Source: Cyanophora paradoxa
Taxonomy: Eukaryota; Glaucocystophyceae; Cyanophorales; Cyanophoraceae
Length of the DNA stretch: 64,000 nt
Direction: 5' to 3'
Assembly (NCBI GenBank): GCA_004431415.1
Contig: QPMI01000101.1
Span: forward strand, 290,756-354,755
The notes below the pieces were generated by a model. It saw only the letters and a program-made list of their open reading frames with translations. It made no database searches and had not been told where the DNA came from. The translations under genes and the position numbers were made by a program. Below, piece after piece: positions 11,026-20,526 of this stretch. Numbering within the stretch: position 1 is the first letter of the stretch; each line of letters begins with the position of its first letter.

Positions 11026-12347
11026 CTAGAAGCGGAGGGGCCGGAGGGCGCGCTCGCGGGCGGGCACGCCGACCGCCGACGGGGAGGCGTCCCCCTCGCC
11101 GTACCCCTCCTCCTCGAGCCCCGCCTTGCGGTGCGAGCGCGGCTGCTGCTTCCGCTCCGAGGCGCGCCGCTGCGCCGCGAGGGGCGTGGCGGGGCGCTCC
11201 TCCTGGGGCGAGGCGGCAGCGGCCGTGGCCGGCTCCTCCATGCTCGCCGCCTCGAAGGCGCGCAGCAGCGTCGGCCGCCCCGCGCTCTGCGCCGCCGGCA
11301 TCGTCGAGTAGTGCGAGGGCGCGAGCTGCGACTTGCGCTTGCGCTGCCGGCTCGAGCCGGTCGTGTGCGCCGCCCGCGGCCGCTGCGCCGAGCGCGTCGC
11401 GCTCCGCGGCGTGCTCGGCGCGTCGCTCTCCGACGGCGGCGGCGTCGCCGACGTCGCGCCCCCGTCCGAGGGGCCCGTCCCCGCGCCCCGCTCCGGCGCC
11501 GACTGCGTCGCCGCCTCCTCCCGGTACCCGTCTGCAGCGCGGCGTCAGCCCGCGCAGCCGGGAGGGCTCATCGGAGCCAACGGACGCACCGAAGCCCTTG
11601 AGTAAGGTCATGAGTCTGCGGGGGGCGGGCGGGCGCAGCGTCAGGCGCGAGGACAGTTGCATCGCGGGGCGGGGCGGGGCCGCCGCACTTGGCCCGCATG
11701 TTCTCGCGCTCGAGGTGCGCCTGCTCCAGCTCTCTCTGCACGCGCGCCAGCTCCGACTTGTGCTGCGCCTTGAGGCGCGCCACCACCTCGTGCGCGTGCC
11801 GCTTCTCTGTGCACGCGCGCTCGAACGGTGCCAGCGGCCGGGCGTTGCGGGCGGACGCGCTTGGCAGTCGCCGCACGCACCCTGGTTGAGGTCCTTCTCG
11901 ACCAGCACAAGCGCCATTTCGAGCTTGTCCTTTGAGCGGCTCAGCTCCGCCGTGCGCGCCGTCTCGCGGTCGAGCCGCTGCCGCAGCTCCTCCGAAGCTC
12001 GCCGCAGGCTCTGGATCTCCGACTGGTACCGCTCCGAGATGCTTGCGAGCTTCGTGCTGAGGTCGTCTACCGTCTTGGCGAGCCTGCGGGGCGGGCGTTG
12101 GCAGCTTGCGCGGGGGCTGGGGGAGCGGGGGCCGCAGGGATTACAGATAGAAGTTTTCGGCACTCAGCGCCTCGCTCGCTGTCGATCGCGCGGACAGGCC
12201 GCCACCGCTGCGAGGGCTCCACTCTTCGCGCGGCGAGGACTGGCGTTGCAGCTCATCGTCAGCGGCGGATGGTTCTGCTTTCGTTGGCGTCGGTCGATCG
12301 TTCTTGCTTCGAGGACAAAGACACGCGAACAAGCGGGCAGAGTCCAT
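11026..12347 (-). CDS. Coiled-coil protein with basic tail, 351 aa
   Basis: Five exons close in phase: 12145-12347, 11881-12083, 11689-11806, 11590-11615 (26 nt) and 11026-11531. Residues ~70-175 form a long heptad coiled coil (cores LASISERYQSEIQSLRRA, LSRSKDKLEMALVLVEKD and VQRELEQAHLERENM). The C-terminal half is Ser/Pro/Thr/Arg-rich and low complexity, with basic clusters such as SSRQRKRK and SERKQQPRSHRK that could bind nucleic acid or microtubules. There are no enzymatic motifs. I do not recognise the family. It is divergent from the MMAB gene, 123 bp between start codons. Confidence 0.7.
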
Positions 12348-12470
12348 GGCTTCACGCCCGCCGGCGCTGCTCTCGCTTCGACTCACCGCACCGGCCTAGA
12401 TCAGCTAGCTCCGTCGCTGGGCTGGCCGCCTGGCGCCGGCTGGCGGGAGTCGGGGGGTACGCGCACTCAG
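12348..12470. promoter_or_regulatory. Shared upstream region, coiled-coil gene and MMAB
   Basis: A 123-bp interval between divergent start codons. It should contain both transcription start regions unless one lies within the other gene. No clear TATA box or known site was seen. Confidence 0.4.
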
Positions 12471-13674
12471 ATGCTTGCGCGGTGTGCGGCGGCCGTAGCA
12501 AGGAGGACGCATCTCGGCAGCGTGGCGCGGCGCGGCGCGCAACTGTACCAGCTCAAAGCTTCGCCGACAGCAAGCACGATGTCGGACGAGGCCGCCGCTC
12601 GGTGCGCGGTCGTCCGGCAAGCCCGGGCACACGCGGAGAGACGGGCTAACAGCGGTACACGCGCAGCTTCAAAATCTACACGAGGACGGGCGACAAGGGT
12701 CCGTCCCGCCTCGCGGCGCTTCCGTGCCGGGTGCCCGCGAGCTGAGCGCGTGCCGCGCGGTGCAGGCTCGTCGAGCTTGTACACGGGGGAGCGGAGAGAG
12801 AAGGACGACCTCGTGTTCGAAGCGCTCGGCGCCGTTGACGAGCTTAATTCCGCCATCGGGTAAACCCCGGTCCCTGCCGGATTGCGCCCCTCTCACGCGC
12901 CTGCGCGTTCCGCAGCGTGGCGCACGAATTCTGCGAAGAAGCGGCGAACGGCATCCACAAGAAGCTTGAGCAGGCAGCCGCTCGCGCACTCCCCTTGGCC
13001 GCGGCGCGGCGCTGCCGCCTGACGCGCCCGGCGCAGCTGCAGTCGGCGCTCCTCGACGTCGGCTCTGCAGTGGCGACGCCGAAATCGTCCGCCGCGGAGC
13101 ACAAGCTCGGTGCGCCCCTCTCCGCCCGCCCACGGCTCGCCCCCTCCTCGGCCCCCGCCCCGCTCAGAGGGGACGGGCCCGGCGCTGCGGCAGCGCGCGT
13201 GCAGTTCGACGAGGGGTGGATCGGGCAGCTGGAGGCGTGGATCGACGAGGCGGACGCGCAGCTGCCCCCCCTCCGCAACTTCATCCTCCCCGTGCGCCCA
13301 GTGGAAAGCGAGCGAGGGGCGGCGGGGGCTGACCCCGGGCGGGCCGCGCAGTCCGGGGGCAAGTCGAGCGCGTTCCTGCACGTGGCGCGGACGGGGTGCC
13401 GGCGGGCGGAGCGGCAGGTGGTGCCCCTAGTGCGCGCCGGCGAGGTCGACGACGTCGTCCTCCGCTTCCTCAACCGGTCCCTCCCGCTCGCCGCGGCCCC
13501 GGGCACGGCCTCTTCCCCGCCCATCCCACCCTTACCCTCTCGAGCAGGCTCAGCGACTACCTCTTCACGGCGGCGCGCCTGGCGGCCCTCAAGGAGGGCA
13601 AGACCGAGGTCGTCTACCAGAAGGGCCGCACCGGCGCCGGCTCCTCCGCCGCCCCCGCCGCCGCGACCAGCTGA
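12471..13674 (+). CDS. MMAB: Cob(I)alamin adenosyltransferase, mitochondrial
   Basis: PduO/MMAB-type ATP:cob(I)alamin adenosyltransferase, which makes adenosylcobalamin for methylmalonyl-CoA mutase. Eight exons (12471-12601, 12667-12698, 12766-12859, 12916-12973, 13037-13109, 13194-13291, 13352-13476, 13548-13674) give 245 aa. The N-terminal ~40 residues are a basic, Ala/Arg-rich mitochondrial presequence. Family motifs follow: [75 protein letters not shown] and [14 protein letters not shown]. The ATP/cobalamin-binding Arg and Glu of CRRAERQVV are present. The intron at 12974 has a GC donor and is confirmed by the match of the flanking exons. This implies the organism uses vitamin B12. Confidence 0.93.
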
Positions 13675-13799
13675 TGTATTCGTATTCGCCTTCTTGTTAT
13701 TTCGAGATTGAATACAGATACGGACGACAATTTCTTTAGCTGTGCTTTTTTCGCTGACAGTTGATTAGAGGAGGGAGGAGCCTGGGGGAAGGGCGCGGC

Positions 13800-16436
13800 C
13801 TAGTGGCGGGGGCTGATGGCGATGCGGACGTAGGGGGCGGGCCAGCACATGGTCGTGGCCCTGCGAGCGAAGTCGGCGGGAGGGGGTACGCGTCAGCGCG
13901 GCAGAGGGAGGGGAGGGGGGGCACGTGCACGCACTCGAAGCGGACGTCGGGGTGGCCCTCTTCAAGGCCCACGCGGAACCGCTGGAGGATGGCCACCAGG
14001 GACAGCGCCACCTCCACCTAGGACGGGGGATGAGGCGGAAGGGGTACGGGGTATTCCTTTAATCATCGCGGCCTACGTTCGCGAAGTTGCTCCCGATGCA
14101 GTGGCGGGGCCCCGCGCCGAAGGGGATGTACGCGTGCTGGGCCTCAGGCGGACCGTCCCGGAACCGCTCCGGATCGAACTCTGCGTGCGCCCCCTCCAGA
14201 AGTCAACGGGGAAGAGCCGGGGAGAGGGGGCCGGGCACCCTCGGGCCGCTCCCAGAAGTGGGGGTGCCGGTGCACGAGGAAGGTCGAGATCAGAAGCCCG
14301 CTGCCAGCCGGGATCGGCACACCCCCGATCTCGTCTGCGGCCCCCCTGATCATGAACCGCCGGGGGGGCTACGGGGCGTAGGGGGGGGGGGGGGGGGGGG
14401 TTACCGTCCTCGACGGCGTCGCGCATGAACACCCAGATGGTCGGAAAAAGCCTCATGACCTCCATCATAAATAGGCGCATGTACCCCAGCCGCGGCAGGT
14501 CCTCCACCGTCGCCTCCCGCCCCTGCAGAAGGAGCATCTCAGGGGGTACGGGATAAGGAAGAAGGGTACGGGAGCAAGCACCCCCAGGACGTCGTCGATC
14601 TCGGCGACGGCGCGCTCGAGGACGTGCGGGTTGCTCGCGAGGGCGTACAGCGCCCACGTCAGCGTCGTCGCGCTCGTCTCGTACCCCCCGCCGACCTGCC
14701 GGCCACGGACCTAAGTGGATGCGGAGGCGAGGGGGGATATATATATACAGGGAGAGGGTTGGAATACCATGGTGATGACCTCGTCACGGAGCTGCTTGCG
14801 TGTGAGCGCCCCGCCAGTCTCCTGCGGCGAAAGTTAAAAAGAAGGGGGGTGAAGAGGGGGGTACGGGCCGCACGGGATCGCGGGCGGCGATGAGGAGGTC
14901 GAGAAAGTCGCGCTCCTTCCCCTCCCCCTCCCTATGGGGGTACGGGTCGGCCTGGGTAGACTGAGATTGAGGGGTGTTGGGCCGCGCGCACCCCGTGGCG
15001 TCCCGAGCGGCGAGGCGGGCGTCGACGATGCCGTACACAAATCTGCGGGGCGGGTTACGGGGTCCGGAACGGAGGTGCGGGGGGTACGGTGCGCCTGTCG
15101 ATGGCGGCGAGGGTGTCGTTGAAGCGGCGGTTACGGGGGGTAGGGACCCAGGTGGGCGGCTGCAGCGGGTTCGTGACAAGGTCGCCCGCGTACGCGAACG
15201 CAAACGCGAGCAAATCGTGTATCCCGCTCGCGTCCGTCCTGTGGGGGTAGCCAATCTTTAGAATGGGAGGCAGCGGATGTCTTTCTCTGGGGAGACGGGG
15301 GTACGGGGCGCGCCTGATGTCGACGTCGAGCATGAGGCGGGCGATCACGGACATCGTCAGCCGCAGCATCTCCGTCTTCGCATCCAGCACCGTCGTACCC
15401 CTGCCGCGCGGGTCGAATGCGGGGGGCGCTGGAGCCGCAGAAGAGAGACGCGGCGCACCCGGCGGCCGTGACGCGGGCCTGCCACTCGTCGAGGGACTTG
15501 TGTGCCTCGCGCGTGACCACCTCAGCGAGATCGGACACCTGGGGGGTACATGAGTTAGACGGAAGGCGGGGAAAGAGGGGGCTGCTCGTGGGGGGGAGGG
15601 CGCGCCCTCTTCTGAGCGAAGACAGGCTGGATAAGGCGGCGGCCTGGCGCACGAGCGCGGGCGTCAGGTGCAGGCGCGGGCGACGGGGCTTCACGCGGGG
15701 GCAGCGCGCACTGAAGGGCCAGTTCTCGGATTCGGCGGCGGTGGCGAGGCCGCGGCCGAGGACGAGGGAGAGCTCCTTGGTGCTGTTCTTCTTCACGTAG
15801 TTCGCCTTGCGGTCGACCAGCACGTGCTTGATGTACTCCGGGTGCGCCAGCTGCGCACCCCCTCACCCCTCAGAGCGCGCACAGGTCAGGATCGATATGT
15901 ATATATCTACGGGGCGCGCACGGTGAAGAAGGGCGGCTTGGTGGGGACGGAGGTGCGGAAGATGTCCCCGTTGACGGCCCACGCGTCCAGAAACGTGGGG
16001 AGCAGCCCGCGGGTCTTGAACGAGACGAGGCTCCCAAGCACTGGCCACTCCGAGGGCGCCGCGTACCAGTCGCCCGCTTTCAGCGCCGGCCCCCGCGGCG
16101 GGAGCGCCACGCGACGAGGCTCGGGGATCTGCGCCCGCGGGGGCGAACTCTAAACTCGCGCTCCCGGGCTGCCTCGGCGTGGCGCCGGCCGCGCATGCTC
16201 ACCTTCGGCTTCGAGCTCTCCGCGGGCCGCGCGCGCTCCGTCGTGTCCGCGCCTGCATCCGCCCGCGGCTTGCCCGCATGGAGCGCGGCCGGCCGGGGCC
16301 TGTGCGAGCTAAGACGTGCGCTCGCAGGAAGCGCGTCGCCGAGCCTGGCGCCGGCGAACTCGCCCCGCCACGCGCCGGCCACGTGCGCGCGCCTGCGTTC
16401 GCCGATGGGCGCGGCAGCAACTGATACGAACGCCAT
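13800..16436 (-). CDS. Cytochrome P450, 555 aa
   Basis: A haem-thiolate monooxygenase. All sixteen exons were resolved and phases close to 555 aa. An N-terminal ~75-residue Ala/Arg/Ser-rich extension could be an organelle transit peptide. The P450 fold then begins at [14 protein letters not shown]. Motifs in order: [12 protein letters not shown] (C-helix region), RDEVITM then [15 protein letters not shown] (I-helix oxygen groove; Thr replaced by Ser after Glu-Thr), MMEVMRLFP (K-helix ExxR), ERPEEFDPERF, and [15 protein letters not shown] with the haem-binding Cys. The C-terminus is [10 protein letters not shown]. Introns at 15605, 15313 and 15094 (donor ends) start with GC. The CYP family and substrate cannot be named from the sequence alone. 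It is convergent with MMAB (125 bp) and divergent from the next gene (289 bp). Confidence 0.9.
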
Positions 16437-16725
16437 CGCCGTCGCTTCTGCTGCCGTCGTCCCGACTTGGGTTCGTGCCGACCGCGACGTTTCGATCCCG
16501 ATGGTCGCTTCGGATCGGAACTCGACGCGCTGCTGCGAGACGCACGGAGAGTCTTAAGCTTGCACCGCTTCCTCTGCCGCGCGGGGAATCTCCGAACCTC
16601 AGAACCTGAGCGGGCCGGGTACAACCGTACAACGTCGGTACAAGGAGCGGCTCGGTCTGAGCCACCTGCACCCTCCCATTAGCGCCCGGCGGGCCGGCGG
16701 AGACCAGCTAGCGCCCCGGATTCCG
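16437..16725. promoter_or_regulatory. Shared upstream region, P450 and SMPD4-like gene
   Basis: A 289-bp interval between divergent start codons, somewhat lower in GC than the genes. It contains GGTAC-centred short palindromes (16617-16640). No TATA box was recognised. Confidence 0.35.
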
Positions 16726-19700
16726 ATGGAGGTGGCAAAAGCGCAAGCGCACGGCGGAGACCACGAGCTGCGTTTTACGGGAACCGTGTCTGAGGGTTGC
16801 GCGTTCGTGCGGGCCCACATCGACGACGGCAAATCCACAAACGCCTCGTTAGTGCTTCAAGCGTTGTTCGGCGGGCTCGAGGGTCGCAGGTTCGCCAGAA
16901 GCGTTTGCCTGCATTTCAGACACGACCAACGACATCTGGACTAGCCCTAGCAGCTGTTTGGCTAGCAGTTCGGCCTGGCCTGCAATGAGCTCGGCCTGAT
17001 CGCCCCGCAGCGCATGGGTCGATTCCGTCCTCCCAGGCGATGCAAGCGCTCCAAGCTTGGCCGTCGCGGGCCAGGCTGGGCCCGCTAGCGATCACTTGCG
17101 AACTGACGCTCGAGCGCAGGATCTTGGCGCGCTCTACCGGCTTATGAACGCGCACGGCCCGATCATGAGCTCCCTGACGAGGATCGAGGCACTTCGCTCG
17201 TCCCGCGCTCGCAACCCCCGTGGCCCAGTGGCTCGCTCCCGAGCGCGCGCGCGCAGCTGACTCGCCTCGCCACGCCGCCGCAGGACGGCAACGCTTCCCC
17301 CTCGGCTCTGGAGACTTTCCTCTCTGCCCTCTGCGTGCACTTCCGCCAGTGCCGCCCACCCAGGGGCACGGGTGCATGCGCCCCTCCTGGAGTGGCCAGC
17401 GCTGCCGCGCGACAGCCACGCCCGTGCTTCATCATCCTCGCCTCGTATCTCCGCGCCGCGTATCTCGTGGGGTCGGCCCCCCTTGTGGAGGCCTCCGGGC
17501 CTTCGGATCCGAGGGCGGCGCTGGCCCGCGCCTTCACGAAGACCGCCGTGAGGAGCTGGCTCGCTCACGTGCGCGCCGCCGCCTTCGAATTCCCGCGCTT
17601 TTCGAGCCCCGAGCCCGCCCCGCAGAGCCCGGCCCCGCCCCCGCCCGAGCTCCTCGAAGCCGTCCGCGTGCGTACCCGCCCCCTTCCCCCCCCCTCCGCC
17701 CTCCCCCGCCTTCCCCCCCCCACCCCCCTCCCCTTTTCCGTCCACCGACCGTCCGCACACCATCGCAGCTGCTTGTGCTGCACCTGCACACGGGCGTGAC
17801 TCTGCCCGCCATCGCGGACCCCTGTGGGCGCGACGCCGCCCTCGCTCCTAAGCTGCTCGAAATCGTGAGGGTGCGCGAGCGCTCGGCCCGCCCCGCCCCT
17901 TCCTCCCTTACTCCGACGCACGTGCCCCGCCTTCGCGTAGGTACCCCTGCGCCGTTTCCTTCGGAAGGTCATGTCCCAGGCGTCCTCGCCGGCCGTGTTT
18001 CTCCTTGCCGTTGGTCCAATTCGCGTGCCCCCCTCTCCCCGCACTGTAGCCCCGTGAATCAAACTCCGTCCCGTCATCAGATATTTGGCTGAGCTACCTC
18101 GAGCCAGGGGCCGCGCCAGAGGCCCTCGCCGGGTACGTTGTACCCCCGGGAGTTTCCCCCTCGCCCGGCCATATGGGGGGTACCGCAGCTGGGTGTCGAC
18201 GAACCTGGACCTTTCCCTCGGCGAGGCGGCGTACCCCCCACCAAATCGCAGTCCGATTCTCGAAATCCGTTCCTTCGCCGCTGACAACCGCGACTTCTAC
18301 GTACCCCTCCACGAAATCTTCGTTGGAAAGGTCCGCCATTTTGTTCCCCGAGGCCTCGCGTCCCTTGAGGCTCGCACGCGACCACCTCGGAGCAGGTCGA
18401 CACGATGGACTGGGGGTCCCTCCCCCCGCATGCGGCGGGGGTCTACCCACGGCTCCTGCGCATGCTGGTGCGCCGAGCCGCCCAGCGACGCGCGCCCCGC
18501 GACGTCGGAGGCGAGCCCCGCGCCCGCAGGTGAAGCGAGTCGTGGAGGGACCCGCCGCATCCCTCACCGCCCCGAACACCACTGCGAGCCCCACGCACGC
18601 GACCCGGTACGGGTGCGCTCGGAAGCCCGCGGTGCAGCGTGTTTCTAACCATGCCTCCTGCGCCGGCAGCGAGGGCGGGTGGCGCGGCTGGTTCAGCGCT
18701 CTGGGGCGCGCCATCGGCTTCGCGAGCTCCGCGGCGACTCGCGGGCGCAATCCCACGGACCGTGAAGAATGCGGCGGGGGCGAGGACGAGGAGGAGGCGG
18801 TGTGGGATGCGGAGGACGCTGGCGACGGGGGCGGCGCACCTGCAGAGGTGGCGGCCAATGGCGACGTCGGCGCCGGGCTCCGGGGCCCCGCCGCCAGCGA
18901 GGAGAGCCTCCAGTCGGACGCGGCCCCCGCCGAGCCCGTTGCCCCCACCGACTCTGCCCCGGCTCCGGCGGCTCCGGCGGCCCCGGCGGCTCCGGCGGCG
19001 CCGGTGGATGCGACGGTGGCCGCCGCTCCGGCGGCTGAGGCGACCCCCGAGGCGCCGACGGCCCCGGCGGCTAATCATGAAGCGCTGGCGGCGGCGGGGG
19101 CGGCGGCGGCAGCGGCGGCGGCTGGGGCAGCGGCGGCGAGGGCGGCAGCAGCAGCGGCGGCGGCGGCGGCGGGCGAAGATCTAGCCGAATGCATGCCTGG
19201 GCAGGACGTTGCTATTCGCAGCGCCGCGGGGGCCTTGCGGGGCTGGACTGGCGACAAGGGCAAGCTGAACCTTTCGGGGGAGGAGCGGGCGGCGTGGCCG
19301 GTACACGAGGTCGCGCTCGTCGGCCCCGAGAACATCCGGGCGTTGGACCTCAGCGACAACCAGCTCGCCTCCATCCCCGGGGGCGAGCTCGCGAGGCTCC
19401 GCAACCTCGAGGAGCTGCACCTCGAGTGCAACCGCCTCGCCGCGCTCCCGCCCGAGATCGGAGCCTTGACGGGCCTCAAGCGCCTCTGGCTCGCCTCGAA
19501 CCGGCTCACCGAGCTGCCGCAGGAGCTCGCGCGGCTCTCCCAGTTGACGGCTCTCTTCGTCAGCGAGAACCATCTGGCAGCGCTGCCAGCTCAGGCGATC
19601 GGGCAGCTGACAGCGCTTGAGCAGCTGGACGCAAGGAGCAACCGGCTGACCGCCCTTCCGCCGGATATACGACGCCTCTGCAGCCTCGAGGACCTCAACG

Positions 19701-20026
19701 TCGGCTTCAATCGGCTCGAGGAGCTGCCGCCGGAGATCGGGCAGCTTCAGCAGCTCAGGAGGCTGTGGCTGAACGGGAACAAGCTGACGGCGCTGCCTCC
19801 AGCGATCGGGCAGCTCTCGCTTCTGAACGAACTGACCGTGAGCGGGAATGAGCTTACGAGCCTGCCTTGGGAACTTGGTCAGCTTCCTCAGCTCAGCGCG
19901 CGCACGTTCTTCTTGGCCGACAATCCTCTCACGGCCATGCCGGAGCACGCAAGGCAGTCGGGGTTCGCCGCACTTGCGTACCTCCGTTCTGCTCCGCCTC
20001 CGGATCCTGCGGCCACATGCACGTGA
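16726..20026 (+). CDS. SMPD4-like protein apparently fused to leucine-rich repeats
   Basis: The N-terminal exons (16726-16902, from 16969, from ~17110, ~17244-17670, 17767-17870, ~18070-18130, ~18190-18230, ~18250-18330, ~18390-18465, 18530-18606) encode a helical protein. DIWLSYLEPGAAP and FAADNRDFYVPLHEIFVG resemble the conserved WxxYLQPW and FVQENxxxY...FVG regions of neutral sphingomyelinase SMPD4 (nSMase3), an ER/nuclear-envelope protein. After EGGWRGWFSALG the frame runs without a stop through an acidic then Ala-rich linker (~18770-19180). It enters 8-9 leucine-rich repeats of 23 residues (LDLSDNQLASIPGG, LHLECNRLAALPPEIG, LWLNGNKLTALPPAIG), ending at 20026. The LRR part could be a separate gene starting at ATG 19192. 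SMPD4 homology is by eye and tentative; the LRR call is firm. Some internal exon borders remain uncertain. Confidence 0.5.
16910..16969 (+). repeat. Copy A of 60-bp interspersed repeat, fills an intron
   Basis: This stretch matches 44971-45030 in inverted orientation at 59 of 60 bases. It covers almost the whole of the 66-nt intron 16903-16968, which is needed because the unspliced frame meets TAG at 16942. Confidence 0.85.
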
Positions 20027-20526
20027 CTCGGTGAGTCCTTCTGAACCGAAATATGAATTCTTTCGTTGCTCTGCTTACGACTTCCTCTAGATCTCCTCCT
20101 CAAACCCACCACCACCACCAGCGGCACGACTAATTCGAGTTTATTCGCCGAGTCTCATCCTAAATCCAACAGTTTGTTCGAATTCTAGATCGTAGTTATA
20201 AACTATTTAAATGTTCCAGACGTTCAACAATCACCAGGTTTCACAAACCGGTTCAATATTATATATTGTGCCGCAGTGCCGCAGCCTCCCGCAGAACTCG
20301 AAGGCGCCGGCTTGCAATTGGAACTACCTCAGAGCCTCTCTCCTTCCCACCCAACCCCGCCCCCTGCAGCTGCATTCTAGCTGCGAGGGATAGTCGCAGA
20401 CCGTCGGACTATACATGAACATGCACTTGTGTTCAAGGGCTCAATGCAATCAGAAGATTTCTGTGCAACAGGTTCGGGGCGTGAGGAGCGCTGGCAGATC
20501 TACTAGAGGCTGGTTCATGGGATAGG
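20027..20526. other. Intergenic, between convergent gene ends
   Basis: Tail-to-tail spacer between the two LRR genes, AT-richer (20040-20270) as expected for 3' UTRs. It contains TCTAGATCT at 20086-20094. No gene was recognised. Confidence 0.55.

Noticed and set aside
19192-20026. LRR region as an independent gene starting at ATG 19192
   Set aside because: Not excluded, but the frame is open far upstream through the linker and joins in phase to the preceding exons, so the fused model was preferred.
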